Assembly (NCBI GenBank): GCA_013812985.1
Contig: JACCSN010000247.1
Span: 1-12,407, forward strand
Reading direction: 5' to 3'
Length of the DNA stretch: 12,407 nt
From: Hyphomicrobiales bacterium
Lineage (GTDB): Bacteria; Pseudomonadota; Alphaproteobacteria; Rhizobiales; Afifellaceae
In this document: positions 6,096 through 12,407 of the stretch, piece after piece
Position numbering within the stretch: the first letter of the stretch is position 1
Layout of the letters: each line of letters starts with the position of its first letter
Notes under the pieces: model-generated
Told to the model about the DNA's origin: nothing
The model's input: the letters and a program-made list of their open reading frames with translations, nothing else
Database searches by the model: none
Translations under genes and position numbers: made by a program

Positions 6096-7601
6096 TCATG
6101 TCGTGAGCCCTAGTTTCGCCGCAAGGCCGATCCGCTGCAGCTTGCCCGTTGCCCCCTTCGGGATCTCCTCCAGAAAAACCAGCTTGCGCGGCACCTTGAA
6201 GTCGGCGAGGCGAGTAGCGGCGAAATCGCGGATGTCGCGCTCGCTCGCCGCCGCTCCTTCGCGGAGCACGATCGCGGCCGCGACATCCTCGCCGAGCTTG
6301 TCGTGCGGCATGGCGAAGGTGACCACCTGCGCCACCGCCGGGTGATCCATCAGGATCTCGTCCACCTCGCGCGGCGAGATCTTCTCGCCGCCGCGGTTGA
6401 TGATCTCCTTCAGCCGGCCGGTGATGCGGAAGTAGCCCTCCGTGTCCATCGCCCCCTGATCGCCCGTATGGAACCAGCCATTCGCGAAGGCGCCGGCGTT
6501 GGCGTCCGGGTTGTTCTCGTAGCCGGCGGTGACGTTCGGGCCGCGGATGACGATCTCGCCCACCTCCCCCGCGCCAAGGAGGCCGCCGTGCTGCGACATG
6601 ATTGCCATCTCCGGTCCTGCCGCCACCCCGACGCTGCCGGGCTTGCGCGCGGCCGGCGGCAGCGGATTGGAAGCCATCTGATGCGCCGCTTCCGTCATGC
6701 CGTAGGACTCGATCACCGGGCACCCGAACGCCTCTTCAAGCTCCGCCATGACCTGCGGCGGCAGCGAGGAGGACGACGAGCGGATGAAGCGAAGTTTTGC
6801 GCTCGAGATGCTGTCCGAATTTCGCGCCGCGCGGGCGAGGATCGCCTGATGCATCGTGGGCACGGCCGTGTACCAGCTCGGCGCCGCCTTATTCAGCCAA
6901 GAGAAGAAGCGGAGCGCGTTGAAGCCGGGCGTGCAGAAGACCGAGCCGCCCGCCGACAGCGAGGCGAGCACCGCCGCGATCAGGCCATGGATATGGAAGA
7001 GCGGCATGATGTTGAGGCAGCGATCCTCCGGCTTGAGGCCGAGCGTGGCGCGGATGTTCTCCGCCGAGGCGGCGAGATTGGCCTGGCTCAAGGGCACGAG
7101 CTTCGGCCGCGACGTGGTGCCGGATGTGTGCAGCACCAGCGCGATATCGCCCGGCTCCGCCGGACCCGGATTGCTCGTCGCCCCGATGGCCTCGCCCGAC
7201 AGCCCGAAGAGCCCCGCGGACGCGCCGTCCTCCACCTCCAGCCTGAGGATCGCCAGGCCGAGATCGGCCGCCACCTGCTCCGCGGCCTCGTTGCCAATGG
7301 TGTCCAGGAGAAGCGCCCTGGCGTTCAGGTCGGTGAGGTAGAAGGCGAATTCCTCGGCCCGGTAGCCCGGGTTCAGCGGCGCCGTTGTCGCCCCCGCGCC
7401 GACGGCGACGAAAGCGGCGGCCATTTCCGGGCCGTTCGGCAGCACGATCGCGACCCGGTCGTTGCGGCCGATGCCGAGCTCGTTCAAGCGGCCGATCGTG
7501 TCGGTGACGAGATCCTGCAATTCGCCGTAGCTGAGCGCCGGCCGGCCCGGCGCCAGGATGGCCGGAGCGTCCGCCGCTTCTCGCATGATCATGTCGAGCA
7601 T
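6096..7601 (-). CDS. acyl-CoA synthetase, probable oxalyl-CoA synthetase type
   Basis: This is an AMP-forming acyl-CoA ligase of the ANL superfamily: it activates a carboxylate with ATP and then transfers it to CoA. The 501 residues are complete. Motifs are the P-loop LHTSGTTSRPK at 157-167, PLFHIHG at 200-206, WYTAVPTMHQ at 243-252, ESYGMTEAAH at 298-307, GWFHTGD at 375-381, hinge GRLKEIINRGGEKIS at 395-409, and catalytic Lys487 in PKGATGKLQR. Several stretches (HTSGTTSRPK, PLFHIHGL, WYTAVPT.HQ, SNPLP, GEKISP) are what I remember of plant AAE3 and yeast Pcs60, which are oxalyl-CoA synthetases (EC 6.2.1.8). The oxalate preference is therefore an inference from remembered similarity, and no oxalate decarboxylase or transferase is visible nearby. 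The start is ATG 7601 with GAGGAA (minus strand of 7605-7610) just upstream. The stop codon is 184 nt before panE. Confidence 0.88.
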   Translation of the reverse strand: MLDMIMREAADAPAILAPGRPALSYGELQDLVTDTIGRLNELGIGRNDRVAIVLPNGPEMAAAFVAVGAGATTAPLNPGYRAEEFAFYLTDLNARALLLDTIGNEAAEQVAADLGLAILRLEVEDGASAGLFGLSGEAIGATSNPGPAEPGDIALVLHTSGTTSRPKLVPLSQANLAASAENIRATLGLKPEDRCLNIMPLFHIHGLIAAVLASLSAGGSVFCTPGFNALRFFSWLNKAAPSWYTAVPTMHQAILARAARNSDSISSAKLRFIRSSSSSLPPQVMAELEEAFGCPVIESYGMTEAAHQMASNPLPPAARKPGSVGVAAGPEMAIMSQHGGLLGAGEVGEIVIRGPNVTAGYENNPDANAGAFANGWFHTGDQGAMDTEGYFRITGRLKEIINRGGEKISPREVDEILMDHPAVAQVVTFAMPHDKLGEDVAAAIVLREGAAASERDIRDFAATRLADFKVPRKLVFLEEIPKGATGKLQRIGLAAKLGLTT

Positions 7602-7716
7602 CGATTCCTCGTGGCAAGCTTGCAGCTGGCGAATGCCACTTGGCTCCGCTCCTCTCTTTAGCGAGGAACGGGAGCGTGGTCCAAACCGGGTTTGCGCTAT
7701 TCAGCGCCCCACACAG

Positions 7717-7779
7717 CCCTTATCCTGAAGCGCGGAGCGAAGCGGAGCCTCGCCCTTCGACTTGCTCAGGATGAAGGGG
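7717..7779. repeat. palindromic intergenic repeat, rhizobial type, copy 2
   Basis: The outer arms are CCTTATCCTGA (7718-7728) and TCAGGATGAAGG (7766-7777), inverse complements apart from one missing base. The middle is purine/GC-rich and contains direct GCGGAGC words. The same ATCCTGA / TCAGGAT arm words occur in the copies at 5924-5980 and 7804-7847, so it belongs to the same family, though the interior differs. Confidence 0.6.
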
Positions 7780-7789
7780 CGAGGGCGTG

Positions 7790-7805
7790 TCCAGCGCGCG
7801 CTGGA
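7790..7805. repeat. perfect 16-bp palindrome
   Basis: TCCAGCGCGCGCTGGA is its own reverse complement and lies between the two mosaic repeats. It could be a protein-binding site or simply a junction inside the repeat mosaic. It is about 115 nt downstream of the ynjD stop codon and about 190 nt upstream of the ligase start on the minus strand. No function can be assigned from sequence. Confidence 0.6.
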
Positions 7806-7847
7806 TGATCCTTCGAGACGCCGCAACGCGGCTCCTCAGGATGAGGG
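7804..7847. repeat. palindromic intergenic repeat, rhizobial type, copy 3
   Basis: This is the clearest copy of the repeat family. Left arm GATCCTTCGAGACGCCGC, loop AAC, right arm GCGGCTCCTCAGGATGA. The inner stem CCGC/GCGG is perfect and the outer ATCCT/AGGAT arms pair with a few mismatches between. It matches the general form of repeats seen many times per genome in Rhizobiales. Confidence 0.72.
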
Positions 7848-7917
7848 AGGTGAGTTTCGGGACGGGCTGTAAGCCAAGGAAGGCCTGCCTTCTGATCCGT
7901 CGGCTGACCCATAAACC

Positions 7918-8571
7918 TTAGCCGAGCTCAATCACCCGCCCACCGGCCGCTTCCGCGTCGGCCGGATCATGCGTGACAAGCAGCACCGGCAGGCCATGCT
8001 TTCGGCTTTCAGCGAAGACGAGTTCGCGGATCTGACCACGCAAGCCGGCGTCCAGCCGGGAGAACGGTTCGTCAAGGATGAGCGCCTCGGGCCGCGCCAG
8101 CAGCGTGCGCGTCAGCGCCACGCGGGCGGCCTGCCCGCCGGAGAGCGTCGCAGGATCGCGGGCGGCGAAGCCGTGGAGCCCGAATTCGGCGAGCGCGGCT
8201 TCAATCGCGCGATGCCGGGCTTCCCGACCCCTGACGTCCGGCCGAAGCCCGATCAGGAGATTTCCGCCGACCGAAAGATGCGGGAGAAGCAGCGCATCCT
8301 GGAACAGGAGCCCGATGCCGCGCCGCTCCGCCGGGAGCGCGGTCACGTCACGGCCGTTCAGGGCCACGCGCCCGGTCGCCTCGAAATCACTGCCAAGAAA
8401 GCCGGCGACGAAGGCAAGCAAGGTCGATTTACCGACGCCGGAGGGGCCCATGAGCGTCAGTGTTTCGCCGGGAGCGACCGCGGCGTCGATAGCGACCAAT
8501 AGCTCCCCATCGAGCCGGATTCTCACGTCCTGCAAGACCAGGCCGTGTTCAGGGCGTCGGTCGGCAGTCAT
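7918..8571 (-). CDS. ynjD: ABC transporter ATP-binding protein, YnjD type
   Basis: This is the ATPase that drives the importer encoded by the two upstream genes. From the ATG at 8571 it has 217 residues, the size I recall for E. coli YnjD. Walker A is GPSGVGKST at 42-50, the Q-loop Gln91 lies in LLFQDALLLP, the signature LSGGQAARVA is at 143-152, Walker B with LILDEPFSRLD ends at 174, and the switch His201 is in LLVTHDPADAEAA. The start overlaps the permease stop codon by 4 nt (ATGA), so translation is coupled. The frame stays open far upstream to 10005, but that part lies over the permease gene in another frame and is arginine- and proline-rich nonsense, so it is excluded. All catalytic motifs are intact. 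Substrate specificity is not set by this subunit. Confidence 0.92.
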   Translation of the reverse strand: MTADRRPEHGLVLQDVRIRLDGELLVAIDAAVAPGETLTLMGPSGVGKSTLLAFVAGFLGSDFEATGRVALNGRDVTALPAERRGIGLLFQDALLLPHLSVGGNLLIGLRPDVRGREARHRAIEAALAEFGLHGFAARDPATLSGGQAARVALTRTLLARPEALILDEPFSRLDAGLRGQIRELVFAESRKHGLPVLLVTHDPADAEAAGGRVIELG

Positions 8572-10250
8572 CCTGAGCTTCGCAGCGCCCGGCGGTTGCG
8601 GAACAACACCGAGGTGATCACGGCGGCTGCCGCGAAGCCCAGGAACGGCAGCAGCGCTTGAAGGAGCGCCGTGGCTCCGGCGATCTTGCGATCCCCGCCG
8701 GAAGCGAGCGCCAGCGTCTCGGTGGTGATCGTCGGCCAACGTCCCCCGCCAATGAGAAGTGTGGGCAGATAAAGCCCGATCGAAACGGCGAAGCCCAGCG
8801 CAGCCGCGGTGAGAACGGGGCGCGCCAGCATCGGCAGGCGGACACGCCAGAAAACGAAACTCGGGCCGTGGCCGAGCGCGCGGGTGAGTTGGCCGTAATG
8901 CGGGTCCCAGCTCCACCAGGGATCGGATAGCGACAGGAACACATAGGGAAAGACAAAGACCAGATGCGACAGGAGCATCGCCGGGAAGGCGCCGTCCAAT
9001 CCGAGCCAGGAGAACAGAATCTGGAGGCCGAAAAGAAAGGCGACCTGCGGAACGAGCAGCGGAATATAAAGCAGTCGCAGGCCGCGCCCGGCGGCGGCGC
9101 GGCCCAACCGGGCCTCCCGTTCCAGCGCGCCAAGCGCCAGCGCGACCGCGGCGAAGCTGGTGGAAACGGCAAGGAGAAGCGTGTCGCGGAGAGGGCCGAG
9201 AAGGCCAGGGCCGACGCGCATCCACGTGGCGAGCGAAACGGCGGCGGGAAGCGCGTCGGGGAAGCGCCACGGACCGGCGATCGACCAGAGCCCCAGAAGG
9301 GCGATGCCGGCGAGGATCGTCGCGGCTGACAAGATGATCAGCCCGGCTGATAGTCCGCGGAGCCAAGAGTCGGCGGTGGCGCGCCATCCGGTCTTCGCGA
9401 TGACCCGGGCAAGCGCGCCGCATGCTCTTTCCCCGGCAAGCCAGGCAAGGATCGCCGCGCCGGTGACGCCGATCTGCAGGACGGCTCCGGCGCCGGCGAG
9501 GAGATGGCCCCCAAGATCGGGGTCGTTTCGCCAATCCAGCACGCGGACGGCGAGCGGTGCCGGCGTGGTCGGCCCGAGTATGATGGCGACGTCGACGACG
9601 GAGGTCGCGTAGGCGAGCACCGCCAGCACCGCAAGCCGGACCTGCCGGTAAAGCGCCGGCAGGACGCCGTGCATGAAGCCGACGACCCGCCCATAGCCGA
9701 GCGCCGCCGTCATGCGCTCCATCTCCGCCACGCGGGCTTGCGGAAGCGCGGCGAGCGTCATGAGCAGGAGGAACGGGATCTCCTTGATGATCAGCCCGAA
9801 GCTCATGGCCAGGCCCAGCCGGTCCTGCACGATCAGCAGATCGGGAGGACGCTCCCAGCCGGTCAGCTCGGGCGAGACAAGCCGAACCAGGAAGCCGGCC
9901 GGCGCGATCAGGAAGAGGAGCCCGAAGGCGGCGGCGGCATGCGGTACGCTCAAGAGCGGTGAAACGAGCCCCTCCAGCGTCCTGAACAGCCGCGTGCCGC
10001 GCCATCCCGCCACGAACAGGATCACGACGGCGAAGGCGATGGCGGTGGTGGCAAGGCCGGTTCCGAAGCTCAACAGGGCCGAGCGGGCGAGGCCGGGCAT
10101 GGCGAAGAGCTGCCGGAACGGCTCGAGCGACACATCGTCATGGCCGAGCGTTGGCAGGTAGCCGAAAGCCGGCAGCAGGATGCCCGCGAGACCGGCGGCC
10201 ACCGGCGCGAGGAGCACGAAGAGCGCGGCCGCCGGGAAGAGCCGCAGCAA
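8568..10250 (-). CDS. ynjC: ABC transporter permease, double-length YnjC type
   Basis: This is the inner-membrane channel of the importer, a single chain of 560 residues carrying two permease halves of the iron/thiamine/spermidine-like class. E. coli YnjC is a little shorter, at about 511. Each half has about six hydrophobic segments. The first cytoplasmic EAA-like loop is near 170-200 (RMTAALGYGRVVGFMHGVLP) and the second near 453-480 (QLTRALGHGPSFVFWRVRLP); both have the expected alanine-glycine-proline pattern for ATPase docking. The divide between halves is around 270-300. The start is a TTG at 10250, 6 nt after the ynjB stop codon; the next Met is at residue 51, which would delete the first membrane segment, so TTG is preferred. 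Coupling in both directions marks an operon. Assignment to the YnjC family is by pattern and gene order. Confidence 0.9.
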   Translation of the reverse strand: MLRLFPAAALFVLLAPVAAGLAGILLPAFGYLPTLGHDDVSLEPFRQLFAMPGLARSALLSFGTGLATTAIAFAVVILFVAGWRGTRLFRTLEGLVSPLLSVPHAAAAFGLLFLIAPAGFLVRLVSPELTGWERPPDLLIVQDRLGLAMSFGLIIKEIPFLLLMTLAALPQARVAEMERMTAALGYGRVVGFMHGVLPALYRQVRLAVLAVLAYATSVVDVAIILGPTTPAPLAVRVLDWRNDPDLGGHLLAGAGAVLQIGVTGAAILAWLAGERACGALARVIAKTGWRATADSWLRGLSAGLIILSAATILAGIALLGLWSIAGPWRFPDALPAAVSLATWMRVGPGLLGPLRDTLLLAVSTSFAAVALALGALEREARLGRAAAGRGLRLLYIPLLVPQVAFLFGLQILFSWLGLDGAFPAMLLSHLVFVFPYVFLSLSDPWWSWDPHYGQLTRALGHGPSFVFWRVRLPMLARPVLTAAALGFAVSIGLYLPTLLIGGGRWPTITTETLALASGGDRKIAGATALLQALLPFLGFAAAAVITSVLFRNRRALRSSG

Positions 10251-10256
10251 GGCGAA

Positions 10257-11471
10257 CTACTGGATGACGCCGTAACGGCGCGCCCACTCCGTCTCGATGC
10301 GCTCGACCCAGGAGGGATGCGGCTCGGCAAGCACAGGCCCAAGCTCTTCGGGGCGGAGCGTCGCGATCCCGCGCTCCACGCCGGCGAAGCGCGCGGCGTC
10401 TTCCGGCGAAAGCTTGTCGACCGCGAGCACCGTGGGGTCGCCCCAGATCGCGGCGTCCTCCTTGCGCGCCTGGGCTTCGAGCGACAGGAGGAAGTCCGCG
10501 AAGACCATGGCGCCGGCGCCGGCGCTGGCGTTGAAAGGGATGGCCACGAAATGCGTGTTGCCGAGCGTGCCGGCCGGGAACACGAAGGAGCGGACCGTGT
10601 CAGGCAGCTCGCCATTGGCGATCGCGCTTGACGCATCGGCCGGGTTGAACGCGAAAGCGATGTCGATTTCGCCGTCCGCCAGGAGTTGGCGGAGGCCGCC
10701 ATAATCGCGCGGGAACGCGCGGGCGCTTCGCCAGAAATTTGGGTGTGCTGCGTCGAGCCAGGCAAAAAGGGGCGCTACGGCGGCTGGGAAGTTCTCGTCA
10801 GTCGCGGGCGCCTGAAGGGCGGCGGGATTCGGCGTTAGTTCGACCAGGAGCTGCTTCAGGAAGGTCGTGCCGGAAAAATCCGGCGGCTGTGGATAGGTGA
10901 ACCGGCCGGGGTTCTCCGATATCCATCGCCCGAGCGATGCGGCGGAAGCGGGGGGGTTCTGAAACCGGGCCTCGTCGTGGAAGAAAACGAGCTTCGCCAT
11001 GCCCCAGGGCGCCTCCAGGCCGTCAACCGGGACGGTGAAATCGCGCTCCACGCTCGGCTTGTTCGCCACGTCGACGAAGCGATAGTTCGGCAGCTTCGTC
11101 GCCCAGGCGGCAGGCTGCAACAGCCCTTCCCGCTTCATCGCGGCGAAATTCTCGCCATTGATCCAGACAAGATCGACCTTGCCGCCTTCGCTCCGTCCGG
11201 CCGCCTTGTCGGTCAGCACGCGGGACACCACCTCGGCCGTGTCGCTGACCTTCACGTGGATCACACGAACGCCGAAGCGGTCCTCGACCGTCTTTCCCGC
11301 CCATTCGATGTAGTCGTTGATGCGAGCCTCGCCGCCCCAGGCATGGAAGTAGACGGTCTGGCCTTTGGCTTGCGAAAGGACGGCATTCCAGTTCGACGGG
11401 TCCGACGTTTCGGCGCGCGCGATCGGAACCGCGATGATGAGCGAAAGGAGCAATGCAAAAAGGAAACGCAT
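10257..11471 (-). CDS. ynjB: periplasmic substrate-binding protein, YnjB type
   Basis: This is the extracytoplasmic solute-binding protein for the ABC importer. From the ATG at 11471 it has 404 residues, near the family length (E. coli YnjB about 388). A signal peptide is plain: MRFLFALLLSLIIAVPIARA with cleavage expected after Ala20. The mature start contains WNAVLSQAKGQTVYFHAWGG, followed by INDYIEWAGK, WINGENFAAMK, and later DFAFNP-like and NTHFVAIPFNASA stretches typical of this group. No lipobox cysteine is seen, so it is probably soluble. AGGAG (minus strand of 11479-11483) lies 7 nt before the ATG, which settles the start over the longer open frame to 11654. The ligand is unknown; thiamine, iron or polyamine labels in databases come from distant relatives. 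It leads the three-gene operon, with 201 nt of repeat-bearing sequence upstream. Confidence 0.9.
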   Translation of the reverse strand: MRFLFALLLSLIIAVPIARAETSDPSNWNAVLSQAKGQTVYFHAWGGEARINDYIEWAGKTVEDRFGVRVIHVKVSDTAEVVSRVLTDKAAGRSEGGKVDLVWINGENFAAMKREGLLQPAAWATKLPNYRFVDVANKPSVERDFTVPVDGLEAPWGMAKLVFFHDEARFQNPPASAASLGRWISENPGRFTYPQPPDFSGTTFLKQLLVELTPNPAALQAPATDENFPAAVAPLFAWLDAAHPNFWRSARAFPRDYGGLRQLLADGEIDIAFAFNPADASSAIANGELPDTVRSFVFPAGTLGNTHFVAIPFNASAGAGAMVFADFLLSLEAQARKEDAAIWGDPTVLAVDKLSPEDAARFAGVERGIATLRPEELGPVLAEPHPSWVERIETEWARRYGVIQ

Positions 11472-11478
11472 GAAGTGG

Positions 11479-11483
11479 CTCCT
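11479..11483 (-). promoter_or_regulatory. Shine-Dalgarno of ynjB
   Basis: AGGAG on the minus strand, 7 nt before the ATG at 11471. It separates the true start, at the signal peptide, from the upstream in-frame extension, which would place more than 60 unlikely residues before the signal sequence. Confidence 0.7.
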
Positions 11484-11561
11484 GTCGAGCCGAACTGACG
11501 CGAAGTGCGAGCGCAGGGCAAGGCAAGCTTCGGTGATGCGATGTGAGTAAGCGCCTGCGCG

Positions 11562-11667
11562 CTCCCTCCCCCCTTGCGGGGGGGAGGGCCAGGGAGGGGG
11601 AAGGAAGCCGGTAGCGACCTTCATCTTTCCCCCTCCCCTAACCCCTCCCCGCAAAGGGGAGGGGAAT
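11562..11667. repeat. pair of GC-rich hairpin repeats in inverted orientation
   Basis: Two copies of one element face each other between coxM and ynjB. The right copy (11624-11667) contains the perfect stem CCCCTCCCC / GGGGAGGGG (11642-11650 and 11656-11664) with loop GCAAA. The left copy (11562-11605) contains CCCTCCCCCC / GGGGGGAGGG (11564-11573 and 11579-11588) with loop TTGCG. The flanks also match as inverted repeats: GCCAGGGAGGGGGAAGG on the left and CTTTCCCCCTCCCCTAAC on the right. Each copy can fold alone, or both together as one long stem. The rest of the 201-nt gap shows only the ynjB Shine-Dalgarno. On the minus strand the right hairpin follows the coxM stop codon by about 8 nt, with no U-run. 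Confidence 0.8.
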
Positions 11668-11672
11668 CCGTC

Positions 11673-12407
11673 TCAGATCATCGCCAACGCCGTGCCCTGA
11701 TGCTGGATGGCGCGGCGGGCCATGACCTGGACGAGGTTGGCCCGGTATTCCGGCGAGCCGTGGATGTCGCCCATCATGCGGGAGACCGGCACGGTGAGGT
11801 CCTTCAGCGCCTCCGCGGCGAAATTGCGCGTCAGCGCCTGTTCCGCCTCGCTCCAGCGGAACACGCCGTCATTGCCGGCGCCGGTCACCGCCACGCGGAT
11901 CGCGCCGTCCTTGTGCCTGGCGACGAACACGCCGGCCATAGGGTAGCGCGATGCCGGGTTGCGGAACTTGGCATAGCCGGAGGTTTCGGGGATCTTGAAG
12001 CTCACCCGGGTGACGATCTCGCCCTCCTCCCGCGCCGTCGTGTAGAGCCCGGTGAAGTACTGGTCGGCTTCGATTTTTCGGCGATCGGTATGCACGGTGC
12101 CGGCCAAAGCCAGCACGGCGGCCGGGTAATCCGCCGCCGGGTCGTTGTTGGCGACCGAGCCGCCGATCGTGCCGAGATGGCGGACCTGGGCGTCGCCGAT
12201 CGAGCCGGCGAGCGCGGCGAGCGTGGAGATGGCGCGCTTCACTTCGGCGGAGTCCGAGACGTCGGCATGCGTGGTCGCGCCGCCGATGGAGACGGTGTCG
12301 CCGGTCAGCTCGATGCCCTTCAGCTCAGCGACATGGCGGAGGTCGATCAGGTTTTCAGGCGCGGCGAGCCGCGCCTTCATGGCCGGCAGCAGCGTATGGC
12401 CGCCGGA
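11673..12407 (-). CDS. coxM: CoxM-type FAD-binding subunit of a molybdenum hydroxylase, partial
   Basis: This is the medium, FAD-binding subunit of a xanthine-oxidase-family molybdenum hydroxylase. It passes electrons from the iron-sulfur subunit to an acceptor. The start lies beyond the window; 244 residues are visible, and the family is usually about 260-290 long. The visible N-terminal SGGHTLLPAMKARLAAPENL is the first FAD-binding motif, and QVRHLGTIGGSVANNDPAAD is the second, both intact. YFTGLYTTAREEGEIVTRVS marks the end of the FAD domain, and the C-terminal domain follows (FRNPASRYPMAGVFVARHK, then VTGAGNDGVFRWSEAEQAL). The large and small subunits are not in view and, if present, lie upstream past 12407. 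True CO dehydrogenase cannot be told from related aldehyde or aromatic-acid hydroxylases without the large subunit. The gene ends at TGA 11673. Confidence 0.92.
   Translation of the reverse strand, partial: SGGHTLLPAMKARLAAPENLIDLRHVAELKGIELTGDTVSIGGATTHADVSDSAEVKRAISTLAALAGSIGDAQVRHLGTIGGSVANNDPAADYPAAVLALAGTVHTDRRKIEADQYFTGLYTTAREEGEIVTRVSFKIPETSGYAKFRNPASRYPMAGVFVARHKDGAIRVAVTGAGNDGVFRWSEAEQALTRNFAAEALKDLTVPVSRMMGDIHGSPEYRANLVQVMARRAIQHQGTALAMI

Larger units (their letters stand above)
7602..7917. other. repeat-rich intergenic region
   Basis: This 316-nt gap separates the ynjD stop codon from the ligase start, both on the minus strand. I see no coding potential. The right part (7717-7847) holds two mosaic palindromes and a perfect 16-bp palindrome. 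The left part carries small inverted repeats (GTGGCA at 7611-7616 with TGCCAC at 7634-7639; GCTCC with GGAGC around 7645-7675) and should hold the ligase promoter. A weak candidate on the minus strand is TTGGAC (7679-7684) with TAAAGA (7655-7660) at 18 nt spacing; this is only a guess. No clear terminator for the ynj genes is visible. Confidence 0.6.

Noticed and set aside
8572..10005. Long open frame running in phase into ynjD, which would make a 695-residue protein
   Set aside because: It covers ynjC in another frame on the same strand and its translation is arginine-, proline- and alanine-rich without any domain. The ATGA overlap at 8568-8571 and the family length of 217 residues place the true start at 8571. 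Stop-free alternate frames are common in DNA of this GC.
11472..11654. Extension of ynjB upstream to 11654
   Set aside because: The extension reads through the GC-rich repeats and would bury the signal peptide more than 60 residues inside the protein. AGGAG 7 nt before the ATG at 11471 supports the shorter form.
11472..11680. TPP (THI) riboswitch upstream of ynjB, suggested by a CTGAGA word on the minus strand near 11675
   Set aside because: That CTGAGA spans the coxM stop codon, and the other conserved parts of the element (ACCC...TGAACCTGATC and GCG.AGGGA) are absent. The gap is filled by GC-rich hairpin repeats.

Overview
The window is GC-rich, gene-dense DNA that looks like the chromosome of an alphaproteobacterium, most likely of the Rhizobiales (Hyphomicrobiales). 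The clues are high GC, a fused TRAP permease with a DUF1850 partner, a carbon-monoxide-dehydrogenase-type FAD subunit, and several short mosaic palindromes between genes. These palindromes are built on TCATCCTGAGG / CCTTCGAG arms, a type I know from rhizobial genomes. The placement is inferred from gene content and style; no rRNA or other phylogenetic marker is present.

Layout, left to right. (a) Plus strand, 1-1023: the C-terminal part of a TRAP transporter fused permease, overlapped by 4 nt by a small DUF1850 protein. (b) Plus strand, 1075-1660: a HigBA-type toxin-antitoxin locus of visibly lower GC. The toxin gene is broken by a single-base frameshift and the HigA antitoxin is intact. (c) Minus strand, 4836 down to 1664: a tightly packed series mntA-hepT-uup-small membrane protein. 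It joins a type VII (MNT/HEPN) toxin-antitoxin pair, with both active-site motifs intact, directly to an ABC-F (Uup) ATPase. (d) Minus strand, 7601 down to 4925: an acyl-CoA synthetase closely resembling oxalyl-CoA synthetases, then a ketopantoate-reductase-family protein. Palindromic repeats lie between and upstream of them. (e) Minus strand, 11471 down to 7918: a three-gene YnjB-YnjC-YnjD type ABC importer (binding protein, double-length permease, ATPase) with a 6-nt gap and then a 4-nt overlap. (f) Minus strand, 12407 down to 11673: most of a CoxM-type FAD-binding subunit cut by the window edge. Two GC-rich hairpin repeats in inverted orientation separate it from the ABC importer.

How the genes work together. 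The TRAP permease and DUF1850 protein form one solute-uptake unit. The YnjBCD proteins form a second importer whose substrate is not established. The MNT protein is expected to neutralise the HEPN RNase by AMPylating it. Its 4-nt coupling to hepT, and the 2-nt gap from hepT to uup, suggest that a translation-related ATPase is co-transcribed with an RNA-targeting toxin system. The CoA ligase and the PanE-like reductase could share a transcript, but the 184-nt repeat-bearing gap makes this uncertain.

I found no tRNA, rRNA, CRISPR array, insertion sequence or convincing riboswitch. The most notable point is the mntA-hepT-uup arrangement, together with a second, broken toxin-antitoxin locus within 3.5 kb.
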